A stretch of DNA of 64,000 nucleotides from Rhizobium sp. CG5 (GTDB lineage Bacteria; Pseudomonadota; Alphaproteobacteria; Rhizobiales; Rhizobiaceae): assembly GCF_023701945.1 (NCBI RefSeq), contig NZ_JABAEF010000025.1, positions 1 through 64,000 on the forward strand, read 5' to 3'. The notes under the pieces were generated by a model, which did not search any database, had not been told where the DNA came from, and saw only the letters and a list, made by a program, of their open reading frames with translations. Of this stretch, positions 44,758 to 53,607 are shown one piece after another (positions within the stretch are counted from its first letter, which is position 1; every line of letters starts with the position of its first letter). The position numbers and the translations under genes are program-made.

Positions 44758-45483
44758 ATGAAAATTCGCCAGCCGCTTTCCCGGCTCGTTGCAGATCAGA
44801 TCCGCGATCACATCTCCAATGGTGTGCTTCTGCCCGGGCAGAAGCTGAACGAGCGCGAGATCATGGACCGGATGGGGATCACCCGCACGCCGCTGCGTGA
44901 GGCGATGTCGATCCTGGTGGGTGAGAAGCTGGTCGAGATGTCGCCGAATCGCGGCGCGATCATCACCACGCTGACCGATGCCGACATCAAATCCATGCTC
45001 GAAGTGCGCGGCATGTTCGAATATCGGGCCGCCGAACTGGCGGTCGGGCGCGTCACCGATGCCGAGGTCGATCACCTGGCAGGCCTCTGCGAAAAGATGG
45101 ATGGGTTGCGGCTGGCGAACAATCCGAACGACTGGTGGGCCACCAACCGTCTGTTCCACAAGACGATAGTGGTGCTGAGCGGCAACCCGGTGCTGATCGA
45201 TTATTACGCGAATATTTCGCTGCGCATGACGGTCTACAATTATTTCAACCGTCTGGGCGTCACCACCACCGATCGCTGGGAAAGCTCTGAGGAGGAGCAC
45301 CGGCAGATCGTTGAGATGCTGCGGCGGAGGGATGGCCCTGGTCTCGGTGCGGTGCTGGAACAGCACTTGCTGAGCTCATGGCTCGTCGCACGTCAGATCG
45401 TGCAAACGCATGGGAGGGAGGCGGAGCTGTTTTCCTCCCGGTTCCGGGAGTTGAGGACGGCGCAAGCCGAACGGGAGAGGTAA
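44758..45483 (+). CDS. GntR-family transcriptional regulator, FCD domain
   Basis: About 241 residues. Winged helix (EREIMDRMGITRTPLREAMSIL, then SPNRGAIITTL) followed by an FCD domain. ATG at 44758 behind GGAGGAAA is chosen over 44731. It leads a plus-strand group with the enolase-superfamily gene only 6 nt downstream, so it likely regulates sugar-acid use. Confidence 0.9.
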   Translation: MKIRQPLSRLVADQIRDHISNGVLLPGQKLNEREIMDRMGITRTPLREAMSILVGEKLVEMSPNRGAIITTLTDADIKSMLEVRGMFEYRAAELAVGRVTDAEVDHLAGLCEKMDGLRLANNPNDWWATNRLFHKTIVVLSGNPVLIDYYANISLRMTVYNYFNRLGVTTTDRWESSEEEHRQIVEMLRRRDGPGLGAVLEQHLLSSWLVARQIVQTHGREAELFSSRFRELRTAQAERER

Positions 45484-45489
45484 CTACGC

Positions 45490-46671
45490 ATGAAAATCGT
45501 GAAGGCCGAAATTTTCGACATCGAATGCCCCAAGCGGCCGCCATGGCACCCGGTGCTGTTGCGACTGGAGACAGACGAAGGTCTGATGGGCGTCGGCGAA
45601 GCGGCCATGGCTTATGGCATCGGCCGCAGTGCGGCCGCGCATATGGTCAAGAATTTGGTCGAGTCATTTGCCATGGGCGCTGACCCGATGTCGAACGAAC
45701 TTCTGTGGGAGCGGATGTACCGTGAATCCTTCTGGGGTCTCGGTGGTGGCGCCGTGGTGTTTGCCGGCATCAGCGCCATCGACATGGCCTGCTGGGATAT
45801 CAAGGGCAAGGCCGCCGGCCTGCCGGTCTACAAGCTGCTGGGCGGCAAGACCAATCCGACGCTGCGCTCCTATGCCAGCCAGCTGCAGTTCGGCTGGGGG
45901 CAGGAGAAGGTCGAAAGCCTGACGGATCCGAAGGCCTATGCGGATGCCGCTCTTCGTGCCGTCGCCGAAGGCTATACCTGCGTCAAGGTCGATCCGCTGA
46001 TGTTCGATGCCGGTGGCAAGCGTCATTACGATCTGACGCGGATGTTCCAGCCGAAGCAGATCCGGATGTATGTGGAGCGTCTCGAAGCCATTCGTGATGC
46101 CGTCGGCAGCGATATCGACATCATTCTGGAGGTGCATGGCGCAACGAGTGCGACATCGGCGCTGCAGATCGCGCGGGCCTGCGAACATTTGGATATCTTC
46201 TACTACGAAGAGCCGGTGAACTACCAGAATTCCCGTCTGCACGACAAGGTGGCGCGCGGTACCCGCATACCGATTGCCGGCGGCGAACGCATCTATACCC
46301 GCTCGGGCTTACGGCCCTATCTCGAAGACCAGAGCCTTGACGTCATCCAGCCGGATATCGGCCTGACGGGCGGCCTGACCGAAGCGAAGAAGGTCTGCGA
46401 TTACGCCCATATGTACGATGTCGGCGTGCAGGCACATGTCTGCGGCAGCCCGATCTCGACGGCGGCAGCGCTGCATCTGGAAACCGTGATCCCGAACTTC
46501 ACGATCCACGAGCACCATACCTACGCGCAGAAATCCTGGAACATCGAACTCTGCGACGTGGACCTGCAGCCGGAACGCGGAACGTTCACTGTTCCGGAAA
46601 CCGCGGGCCTCGGCATCGGTCTCAACGATGCGGTCGTCTACAAATCTCCGAACATCGTCATGAAGGCATAA
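45490..46671 (+). CDS. Mandelate racemase/muconate lactonizing-family sugar-acid dehydratase
   Basis: 393 residues, enolase superfamily. The N-terminal capping domain ends near residue 115. Metal ligands appear in ILEVHGATS (near 216), YYEEPV (near 240) and GGERIY (near 265); HVCGSP near 315 carries the usual base. The pattern is closest to the ManD/GalD/RspA-like acid-sugar dehydratases. It follows its GntR regulator by 6 nt. Substrate is likely an aldonate or aldarate, unresolved. Confidence 0.85.
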   Translation: MKIVKAEIFDIECPKRPPWHPVLLRLETDEGLMGVGEAAMAYGIGRSAAAHMVKNLVESFAMGADPMSNELLWERMYRESFWGLGGGAVVFAGISAIDMACWDIKGKAAGLPVYKLLGGKTNPTLRSYASQLQFGWGQEKVESLTDPKAYADAALRAVAEGYTCVKVDPLMFDAGGKRHYDLTRMFQPKQIRMYVERLEAIRDAVGSDIDIILEVHGATSATSALQIARACEHLDIFYYEEPVNYQNSRLHDKVARGTRIPIAGGERIYTRSGLRPYLEDQSLDVIQPDIGLTGGLTEAKKVCDYAHMYDVGVQAHVCGSPISTAAALHLETVIPNFTIHEHHTYAQKSWNIELCDVDLQPERGTFTVPETAGLGIGLNDAVVYKSPNIVMKA

Positions 46672-46699
46672 GCACAAAGGCATCCGAGGAGGCGCAATT

Positions 46700-46721
46700 C
46701 CGGCCGCGTGAGGACGGCCGG
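46700..46721. terminator. GC hairpin after dehydratase gene
   Basis: CCGGCCG (46700-46706) pairs with CGGCCGG (46715-46721), 8-nt loop, no T-run. It lies 29 bp after the dehydratase stop and before the broken transporter gene; attenuator or RNA stabiliser is as likely as terminator. Confidence 0.4.
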
Positions 46722-46759
46722 GATTGTGAAAAGTAGAGTGCACAAGGGAGGAACCTGTC

Positions 46760-47324
46760 GTGCTGTTGAAGACATTGAAAATGACTGCCGCTTCGATCGC
46801 AATCGGTGTGGCAATGATGCCGATGGCTACCACGACCTTTGCCGCCGACAAGACGATGACCGGCGGTTTCGCCGTCGGTCCGGGCGGTTTTCCCGGCAAT
46901 TGCAATCCCTTGATGGCAACGACCGGTTACATGGCGCTTACCCTCGCCTATGAGCCGCTGGTCGTCTATGACAAGGCCTTGCAGAAGGTCGTCGGCAAAC
47001 GGGCAGCCAGCTACGACATCAGCGCCGACCGGCTGACCTACACATTCAAGCTGGTGCCGACAGCCAAATGGCGTGACGGCCAGCCTTTCACCTCCAAAAC
47101 GCCAGATGCTGGAGGGGGATATCCCCTCGCCCCTGTCGCCGCCCTCGGGCTGTGTATTCCGGACCCGCTGTCCTGACGCAATGCCGATGTGCGCGCAAAG
47201 TGTGCCGCCGCTTGTCGAAGTGTCGCCGGGGCATCTGAAGGCGTGTTGGCGCGAGGATATTTCGGGTCCACCGATGGCGGCGGGGCCCATGCTGGAGCGC
47301 AACAGCGTGGCAGAGCCGGCATGA
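46760..47324 (+). pseudogene. Fused remnants: family 5 binding protein 5' end and oligopeptide ATPase 3' end
   Basis: From GTG at 46760 (GGGAGGAAC in front) the frame encodes a signal peptide (ends near TFAA) and the first about 110 residues of a family 5 binding protein, up to KWRDGQPFTSK. From about 47091 the homology switches to another frame: PPKRQMLEGDIPSP, then GCVFRTRCPDAMPMCA and EVSPGHLKACW, the oligo-HPY C-terminus of an OppF/DppF ATPase, ending at 47324. The middle of the binding protein, both permeases and most of the ATPase are gone. The bases CCTCCAAA at the join could have supplied microhomology. The original transporter served the neighbouring sugar-acid genes. Confidence 0.85.
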
Positions 47325-47367
47325 ATGCCGGATCGGCTATGATTTTTGAAATGAAAGGGAACGCACA

Positions 47368-48426
47368 ATGGATAATGACAATGCTAATCCGGTCCGTATC
47401 GGGATCATCGGCGACGGCTTCATGAAGCCCTTCTATTTCAAGGAGGCCTTAGAGACCGAGATGCCCGGTCGGGCATTCGTGATCGAGACGATGGAGCTTG
47501 GCTGGCCGATCGAGCGTAATATCACCAAGGTCGATCCGACCTTGCCGGTCGGCGAATTTGTCGGCCGCCCGGAGCAGTTTTACGATTTCATCAGCGGCTG
47601 CGAGATCCTGATCTGCCATCTGGCGCCGGTCATCCGCGATACGTTCGAGGCATCGCCCGATCTGAAGTTCATCGCCGTCTCGCGCGGCGGGCCGATCAAT
47701 ATCGACATGGCGGCGGCCAAGGATTTCGGCGTCAAGGTATCGAATTCGCCCGGCCGCAATGCGTCGGCGGTGGCCGAATTCGCGATGGCATCAATGCTGG
47801 CAGAAATCCGCAATCTCACCCGCGGCCATGTGGCGCTGATGAATGGCGATTATCGTGGCGATCTGTACCATGAGGAAATCACCGGTCGCGAACTGTGCGA
47901 AATGACGGTGGGCGTGATCGGTTACGGCGAAGTCGGTAGCCGTGTCGTCAAGATGCTGAGACCGTTCGGATGCAAGATCATCGTCTGCGATCCCTACAAG
48001 CAGCTGACCCGCGACGATGCCGACGATGGCGTGACAACCTCCGATCTCGACACTTTGTTGGCTCAGAGCGATGTCGTGACCCTGCATCCGCGCGTCACGA
48101 CAGAGACGCGTGGCATGATGAGCGCCGAGAAGTTCGCGCTGATGAAGGACGGCAGTTATTTCGTCAACACGGCGCGCGGGCCGCTGGTCGATTACAATGC
48201 GCTTTATGACGCGCTGACCTCGGGCAAGCTGCGCGGTTGCGCCCTGGACACGTTCGAAAAGGAGCCGCCGCCGGCGGACTGGCCTCTGCTGAAGCTGCAG
48301 AACGTGACGCTGTCGCCGCATATTGCCGGCGCTTCACGATTCACCATCCGCAAGGCGGCCTCCCAGATTGCCGGCGATGTGCGCCGCTTCCTGGATAAAG
48401 AGGCGCTTCGTTACCCCTGCAACTGA
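47368..48426 (+). CDS. D-isomer-specific 2-hydroxyacid dehydrogenase
   Basis: 352 residues. Rossmann motif GVIGYGEVGSRVV near residue 182, catalytic arginine region NTARGPLVDYNAL near 268, then LDTFEKEPPP with glutamate and SPHIAGAS with histidine. All three catalytic residues are present. It probably reduces or oxidises a 2-keto acid made by the dehydratase upstream, with NAD(P)H. It follows the deletion scar and has its own ribosome site (AAAGGGAA). Confidence 0.9.
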   Translation: MDNDNANPVRIGIIGDGFMKPFYFKEALETEMPGRAFVIETMELGWPIERNITKVDPTLPVGEFVGRPEQFYDFISGCEILICHLAPVIRDTFEASPDLKFIAVSRGGPINIDMAAAKDFGVKVSNSPGRNASAVAEFAMASMLAEIRNLTRGHVALMNGDYRGDLYHEEITGRELCEMTVGVIGYGEVGSRVVKMLRPFGCKIIVCDPYKQLTRDDADDGVTTSDLDTLLAQSDVVTLHPRVTTETRGMMSAEKFALMKDGSYFVNTARGPLVDYNALYDALTSGKLRGCALDTFEKEPPPADWPLLKLQNVTLSPHIAGASRFTIRKAASQIAGDVRRFLDKEALRYPCN

Positions 48427-48444
48427 CAGGTTCTTCAACACAGG

Positions 48445-48466
48445 CGGCGTGCCGGGCGGCACGCCG
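48445..48466. terminator. GC hairpin between dehydrogenase gene and glpD
   Basis: CGGCGTGCC (48445-48453) pairs with GGCACGCCG (48458-48466) with a 4-nt loop. No T-run follows. It may separate the glpD transcript from the upstream group or protect mRNA ends. Confidence 0.5.
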
Positions 48467-48486
48467 TAACGACGACCATAGGGTAA

Positions 48487-50016
48487 ATGGCAATGAACGA
48501 TCCGATATACGACCTCTTCATCATCGGTGGTGGCATCAATGGCTGCGGCATTGCCCGCGATGCAGCCGGGCGCGGATATTCGGTGGCTCTGGCCGAACAG
48601 ACGGACTTTGCCGCCGGCACGTCATCGGCTGCCACCAAGCTGATTCATGGCGGCTTGCGTTATCTAGAGCACTACGAGTTCCGGCTGGTCCGTGAGGCGC
48701 TGACGGAACGGGAAGTCCTCTGGGCGATGGCGCCGCATATCATCCGGCCGATGCGTTTTGTCCTGCCTTACCACAAGGGTGGTGTCCGGCCTGCGTGGCT
48801 GATCAGGCTTGGGCTTTTTCTCTACGACCATATCGGCGGCCGCAAGCTGCTTCCGGCGACCCGGTCGATTGACATGCGGTGCGATCCACTGCGCAAGCCG
48901 TTGAAACCAATCTTCTCCCAGGCGTTCGAATATTCCGATGGCTGGGTGGATGATGCACGGCTGGTGGTGCTGAATGCCCGTGACGCGCAGGCACGGGGGG
49001 CCGCCATTCTCAGCCGGACCCGCGTGATCTCAGCCCGGCGTGACAGAGATCTCTGGCGGATCGAAGTCGAAGCTAATGGAAAAAGGGTGGAGCACAAAGC
49101 GCGGATGCTGGTGAATGCGGCTGGCCCCTGGGTCGACAAGGTGCTCGGCGAAGCGCTGGGACGCGACGACGCTCACAATGTCCGGCTGGTGCAGGGCAGC
49201 CATATCGTCATCCGTCGCAAGTTCGAGGATGAGCGGGCGCTGTTTTTCCAGAATCCGGATGGGCGGATTATCTTTGCAATTCCCTATGAAGGCGAGTTCA
49301 CGCTGATCGGCACGACCGACCGCGACTATACCGGTGACCCGGCCAAGGTTGAGATCACCGATGCCGAGGTGGACTATCTTTGCGCGGCATCGAGCGAATA
49401 TTTCATTGAGCCGGTCACACCAGCCGATATCGTCTGGACCTATTCCGGCGTCCGGCCGCTGTTCGACGATGGCGCGACAGCAGCGCAGGAGGCGACGCGC
49501 GATTATGTGCTGAAGCTGGAAGAGGTCGCGGGTGAGGCGCCGGTGCTGCATGTCTTTGGCGGCAAGCTAACGACCTATCGCCGCCTTGCCGAACACGCGC
49601 TGCAGAAGATCGCGTCCGGGATCGGTGCCAAGGGCAGGCCATGGACGGCGTCATCGCATCTGCCGGGTGGTGATTTTCCGGCAACTGGGTTTTCCGATGC
49701 GCTCGCCGATCTGCGCAAAGCCTATCCGTTTCTTACAGCAGCCCATTCCAGGCGGCTGCTACGGCTTTACGGCACGGATGTTCGGGAGATGCTGAAGGGT
49801 GCTGGCAGCATGGTGGACCTCGGCCAGCATTTTGGCGTCGATCTCTACGAATGCGAAGTTCGCTGGCTGATGGTGAAGGAATGGGCGTTTACGGCGCAGG
49901 ATATCCTCTGGCGGCGGACCAAGCTTGGTCTGCATCTGACTGCCGATAAGGTTCAGGCGCTCGATGGGTATCTGCGCGATCATGCCAAAACGGGCGAGCC
50001 AGCACCGGTCGCCTGA
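48487..50016 (+). CDS. glpD: Glycerol-3-phosphate dehydrogenase, aerobic (GlpD)
   Basis: 509 residues. FAD motif GGGINGCGIARDAAGRG from residue 14, TSSAATKLIHGGLRYLEHYEF near 45, and the C-terminal GlpD domain with VKEWAFTAQDILWRRTKLGL near 465. It oxidises glycerol-3-phosphate to dihydroxyacetone phosphate and feeds quinone. No glpR, glpK or glycerol transporter is near, so this may be a second copy or work with the sugar-acid genes upstream; related polyol-phosphate dehydrogenases share the fold. Confidence 0.9.
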   Translation: MAMNDPIYDLFIIGGGINGCGIARDAAGRGYSVALAEQTDFAAGTSSAATKLIHGGLRYLEHYEFRLVREALTEREVLWAMAPHIIRPMRFVLPYHKGGVRPAWLIRLGLFLYDHIGGRKLLPATRSIDMRCDPLRKPLKPIFSQAFEYSDGWVDDARLVVLNARDAQARGAAILSRTRVISARRDRDLWRIEVEANGKRVEHKARMLVNAAGPWVDKVLGEALGRDDAHNVRLVQGSHIVIRRKFEDERALFFQNPDGRIIFAIPYEGEFTLIGTTDRDYTGDPAKVEITDAEVDYLCAASSEYFIEPVTPADIVWTYSGVRPLFDDGATAAQEATRDYVLKLEEVAGEAPVLHVFGGKLTTYRRLAEHALQKIASGIGAKGRPWTASSHLPGGDFPATGFSDALADLRKAYPFLTAAHSRRLLRLYGTDVREMLKGAGSMVDLGQHFGVDLYECEVRWLMVKEWAFTAQDILWRRTKLGLHLTADKVQALDGYLRDHAKTGEPAPVA

Positions 50017-50042
50017 AGCGTTTCCCCAAGTATCGAGGAAAA

Positions 50043-50066
50043 GGGGCGGCCGATATCGGCCCGCCC
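50043..50066. terminator. Bidirectional terminator between convergent genes
   Basis: GGGCGGCCGAT pairs with ATCGGCCCGCCC with one bulged C. It lies between glpD and the convergent thiol dioxygenase gene, whose stop codon directly adjoins it. On the minus strand the hairpin is followed by CCTTTTCC; on the plus strand by CTTAT. Confidence 0.7.
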
Positions 50067-50648
50067 TTATGGCTTGTCTGCCATCCAGATGTTCGGCACG
50101 ATTTCAGAGCTGTAACCGCTGATGAAGGAATTCTGGCTACCGTCATTCTTGAAGGCGTGGCGGTTGATACGGCCGATATTGCCCCCGTAGACATGGATCG
50201 AGACCGACGGCTTGGTCTTCAGGCCGTTTTGGACCTGATGGATATCGCCGATCGTCGGCGAGACCATGTCGATCTGGCCGCTTTCAAGATATTCCAGATC
50301 GCCAATCTTGTGCATGGCGCCGAATTCCTGCTGGTAACGCTGCGAGATTTCCGAGCCGCGCAGCACGCCGAGCAGGCCCCAGACCGTGTGGTCATGGATC
50401 GGCGTTTCCTGGCCCGGCCCCCAGACAAAGCTAACAATAGAGAACCGCTCTTTGGGGTCGCAATGTAGCAGATACTGGCTGTAGCGGTCCGGATTGGGTT
50501 TGGCGAACATGTCCGGTAGCCACTGGTCGGTGCGCAGCAAGTCCTGCATCAGCGGATGCGCCGCCTGCAGCATCACCGCCTCGTCGGGATCGCGGTCGGC
50601 CAAGTCGGTCAGATCCTTCACGAAGTCTCTGAAGTTCTTGATGCTCAT
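50067..50648 (-). CDS. Thiol dioxygenase (3-mercaptopropionate/cysteine dioxygenase family)
   Basis: 193 residues, cupin fold. The iron ligands are His85 and His87 in TPIHDHTVWGLLGVLRG and His137 in GDIHQVQN. This HDHTVWG form is typical of bacterial 3-mercaptopropionate dioxygenases rather than animal cysteine dioxygenase. The product would be 3-sulfinopropionate. ATG overlaps the CoA-transferase stop as TGATG; a GTG one codon earlier is possible. Its operon partner could activate the sulfinate to a CoA ester. Confidence 0.88.
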   Translation of the reverse strand: MSIKNFRDFVKDLTDLADRDPDEAVMLQAAHPLMQDLLRTDQWLPDMFAKPNPDRYSQYLLHCDPKERFSIVSFVWGPGQETPIHDHTVWGLLGVLRGSEISQRYQQEFGAMHKIGDLEYLESGQIDMVSPTIGDIHQVQNGLKTKPSVSIHVYGGNIGRINRHAFKNDGSQNSFISGYSSEIVPNIWMADKP

Positions 50649-51835
50649 CACGCCACCTTTTCTTGCACCGGGACGGCAGGCTTGCCCGCCTCCAGAGACG
50701 CGATGATCTCGGCGTTATGTTCGCCAAGCGCCGGGGGATTTTGTCGGATCTTCAACGTTTCGCCATCCAGCCGCACCGGCGAACCGAAGGTGCGGGCGGT
50801 CACGCCGCCGGGGAGCTCGATATTCTGGATCCAGCCCATGGCCTCGACCTGAGGGTCGGAAAGTGCTGCGGCATAATCGTTGATCGGTGCGCAGGGAACG
50901 CCAGCAGCGCGGAACTTCTCCAGCCATTCGGCCGAGGAGCTTTTGGCGAAGACTCCTTCCAGCAGGATGCGCAATTCGACCTGATGGATCGCCCTGTCGC
51001 TGTTCGTCTTGAACCGCGGATCAAGCGGCAGATCTGTACGCCCGACGATCTCGCAGACGGATCTCCAAAGTTTGTCGTTTCCTGCTGCCATAACAAAATG
51101 CCCGTCGCCGGATTTGAAAGCTTCATAAGGCGCATTGCGCGGATGCGCAGCTCCCATTTTCCGCGGCGAAACGCCTGTTCCAAAATATTCCGAAGTCTGC
51201 AGTGCCGCAACGCCTAACGTGGCGCCGAGCAGGGAAATGTCGATAAATCGGCCCTTTCCGTCAATGCCGACCTGGCGCAGCGCACTCGAAATCGAGAAGG
51301 CTGCATAAAGCCCAGTCGAAAAGTCGCTGATCGGCACGCCGCATTTCACCGGTCCGCCATTGTCCTCGCCGGTAACGCTGATGACGCCGGCCATCGCCTG
51401 GATGGTGACGTCAAAACCGCCTTCCGCCGCACGCGGCCCGGTCTGGCCGAAACCGGAGATCGAGGCGTAAACAAGAGCCGGGTTGATACGGCTGAGCTGG
51501 GTGTAACCGAGCCCGAGCCGATCCATCACGCCTGGCCGATTATTCTCCACCACGACATCCGCCTCGGAGCAGAGCTTTAGCGCGATTTCCTTACCTTCCG
51601 GGCTCTTGAGATCCAGTGCCAGTGACCGTTTGTTGCGGTTAAGAGAGGCGAAGTTTTCGCTGTAACCGTTATTGATTGGCGGCCATTTTCGCATGCCGTC
51701 GCCGCCATCGACATTCTCGATCTTTATCACGTCGGCACCGAAATCGGCCAGCAGCATGGCGCAGAAGGGGCCGGCCGCGACCTGACAGAATTCAATCACC
51801 TTGATGCCCTGCAGAGGCAGTTCACGTTCATTCAT
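50648..51835 (-). CDS. Family III (CaiB/BaiF) CoA-transferase
   Basis: 395 residues. LADFGADVIKIENVDGGDG near residue 28, NRNKRSLALDLKSPEG near 67 and the catalytic-aspartate region near 143-147 (GFDVTIQAMAGV). It transfers CoA between acids without acyl-enzyme to a sulfinate or carboxylate. Encoded before the thiol dioxygenase with overlap. In Advenella a family III enzyme makes 3-sulfinopropionyl-CoA after 3-mercaptopropionate dioxygenase, so that role is plausible but not shown. Confidence 0.88.
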   Translation of the reverse strand: MNERELPLQGIKVIEFCQVAAGPFCAMLLADFGADVIKIENVDGGDGMRKWPPINNGYSENFASLNRNKRSLALDLKSPEGKEIALKLCSEADVVVENNRPGVMDRLGLGYTQLSRINPALVYASISGFGQTGPRAAEGGFDVTIQAMAGVISVTGEDNGGPVKCGVPISDFSTGLYAAFSISSALRQVGIDGKGRFIDISLLGATLGVAALQTSEYFGTGVSPRKMGAAHPRNAPYEAFKSGDGHFVMAAGNDKLWRSVCEIVGRTDLPLDPRFKTNSDRAIHQVELRILLEGVFAKSSSAEWLEKFRAAGVPCAPINDYAAALSDPQVEAMGWIQNIELPGGVTARTFGSPVRLDGETLKIRQNPPALGEHNAEIIASLEAGKPAVPVQEKVA

Positions 51836-51884
51836 CAAGGGTCTCCTCCCGTGGAGCGCAATCCGGTTTTGACGCAATTCCAGA

Positions 51885-51918
51885 TGTTCCAAATAATGAT
51901 ACATTGTATCGAATATTG
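51885..51918. promoter_or_regulatory. Putative IclR operator, copy A
   Basis: The 19-mer TGTTCCAAATAATGATACA (51885-51903) is a near match to the perfect palindrome at 60506-60524 (two mismatches). It is followed by GATACA-T-TGTATC overlap (51898-51910) and TCGAATATTG (51909-51918). It lies 50 bp upstream of the CoA-transferase start. Confidence 0.6.
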
Positions 51919-52001
51919 GCGATTAAAGATCAAGTCATGCCGTTTGTCCATCGAAACTTTGCATCGACACGGCCCTGGGGGACGTGACAATCTCAAAGGT
52001 G

Positions 52002-52035
52002 TATTCTAATAAATGAAACACAGGGTCGAATATTG
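52002..52035. promoter_or_regulatory. Putative IclR operator, copy B
   Basis: TATTCTAATAAATGAAACA (52002-52020) matches the 60506 palindrome at 14 of 19 positions and, like copy A, is followed at the same distance by TCGAATATTG (52026-52035). Copies A and B agree at 25 of 34 positions. Copy B is 51 bp upstream of the IclR gene, so each divergent promoter has one site. Confidence 0.55.
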
Positions 52036-52085
52036 AACTCGATCTGATGCCGATCCGGCATGGATTTTTCGTTTGAAGGGCGGCC

Positions 52086-52844
52086 ATGGATACCACTTTC
52101 GTCAAGGGCCTTACGCTGATCGAACTGCTCGCCAACAGCGACGAACCGCGCGGCGTGACCAGCCTTGCGCGGGAGCTGGATCTGACCAAAAGCAATGTGC
52201 ACCGGCTGCTGACAACGCTGGTGGCGACTGGTTATGTGCGGCGCAATGATGCGAATGCCAGTTACGAACTGTCATCCAAGGTCTGGGAAATCGGGCTCAA
52301 GGTCGGTTCGCGCTTCAATCTGGCAAAGATCGCCCGTCCGCACATGACGCAGCTTGCCGAATTGACCGGTGAATCCGTGCATCTCTCGGTGCTGGACATG
52401 GCGGAAGTGGTCTATATGGACAAGATCGAGAGCCTGCAGCCGATCCGCTCCTATACCAGCGTCGGCGGGCGGGCACCGGCCTGGTGCGTGGCGACCGGCA
52501 AGGCGATGCTGGCGCAATTACCACCCGAGACTTTGCGGCTGCGGCTGACGCAGCCGCTCACCGCCTTCACCGACCAGACGATGACCGACGCTGATGTGTT
52601 GGCAGCGGAATTCGCTGCTATCCGCAAGCAGGGTTATGCGGTCAACCGTGGGGAGTGGCGCGACGGCGTGTTTGGCATCGCGTCGGCAATATCGGATGCG
52701 ACAGGCCGGGTGGTGGGTGCAATCGGCATTTCCGGCCCCGGCACGCGGTTCAAGCCGCGCGAAATCAAATCATGGGGGTTGATGGTCGTAGAGGCGGCGC
52801 AGGCCGTATCGCGATTGGTCGGAGGAACCGGGAGAGGCGATTGA
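52086..52844 (+). CDS. IclR-family transcriptional regulator
   Basis: 252 residues. Winged helix at about 10-65 (SLARELDLTKSNVHRLLTTL) and the IclR effector domain with GGRAPAWCVATGKAML near 128 and GYAVNRGEWRDGVFGIA near 184. Divergent from the thiol dioxygenase operon and followed one base later by an enoyl-CoA hydratase-like gene. The four related palindromes in this region and around 60.4 kb suggest control of several operons and itself. Confidence 0.92.
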   Translation: MDTTFVKGLTLIELLANSDEPRGVTSLARELDLTKSNVHRLLTTLVATGYVRRNDANASYELSSKVWEIGLKVGSRFNLAKIARPHMTQLAELTGESVHLSVLDMAEVVYMDKIESLQPIRSYTSVGGRAPAWCVATGKAMLAQLPPETLRLRLTQPLTAFTDQTMTDADVLAAEFAAIRKQGYAVNRGEWRDGVFGIASAISDATGRVVGAIGISGPGTRFKPREIKSWGLMVVEAAQAVSRLVGGTGRGD

Positions 52845-52845
52845 C

Positions 52846-53607
52846 ATGGTAGCTTTGAGTGTAACCGAAGGCGACACGCCTCGGAGTGTATCGGTGGTCG
52901 AAAGGGACGGGCGGCATCATCTGATTATCGATCGGGCCGCTAAGGGCAATGCGCTGAGTTCCGAGATCGTGGCAGACCTCTGCGCCGGTTTCGACCGGTG
53001 CCTGGATGAGGGCGCAAGAGTAATCGTGCTGGAGGGGCAGGGCAAACATTTCTGCACCGGTTTCGACCTCTCGACGCTTGAGAGCGAGACGGATGCGAGC
53101 CTGCTTTTGCGGTTTGTCGAGATCGAAAAGCTGCTGCAGAAGGTGCATTCTTCGCCTGTGATGACGGTGGCGATCGGCAAGGGACGGTGTTTTGGCGCCG
53201 GCGCCGATCTGTTTGTCAGTTGCGATCGGCGCATTGCGCTTGAGGGGGCAAGTTTCTCCTTTCCGGGCGCGGCGTTCGGGTTGGTGCTCGGCACCTCGCG
53301 GCTTGCCGGTCGGATCGGGCGCGACAATGCGCGGACCTGCTTGACGGGCGGGTTGACGCTAACGGACCAAGCGGCGTTGGCGCAAGGTCTGGCGACCGAT
53401 ATCGTTGCTGCGGATGGCCTGGAGGAGCTGTTGTCTGGAATTGGCATTGCCGGCCATCGGTTGGAGGCGGAGACGGTGAAAGCGCTTTACGTGGCAACCG
53501 ACGCTGCGGATTATGATGCTGATCTCGCCAGTCTGGTGCGATCCGCAAGCCGGGTCGGGATCAGGGAGCGGATCAGGATTTATCGGGACAAGGTGAAGGC
53601 GGCATGA
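52846..53607 (+). CDS. Enoyl-CoA hydratase/isomerase-family protein
   Basis: 253 residues, crotonase fold. KGNALSSEIVADL near residue 33, the oxyanion-hole segments GKHFCTGFDLSTL near 66 and IGKGRCFGAGADLFVSCD near 107. In the second, catalytic glutamates seen in true hydratases are not evident: the segment after SCDRRIALEGASFSFPGAAFGLV lacks the usual E at the GLPEL-like position. It could be an isomerase, thioesterase or desulfinase-like member. It is coupled to the IclR gene. Confidence 0.82.
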   Translation: MVALSVTEGDTPRSVSVVERDGRHHLIIDRAAKGNALSSEIVADLCAGFDRCLDEGARVIVLEGQGKHFCTGFDLSTLESETDASLLLRFVEIEKLLQKVHSSPVMTVAIGKGRCFGAGADLFVSCDRRIALEGASFSFPGAAFGLVLGTSRLAGRIGRDNARTCLTGGLTLTDQAALAQGLATDIVAADGLEELLSGIGIAGHRLEAETVKALYVATDAADYDADLASLVRSASRVGIRERIRIYRDKVKAA

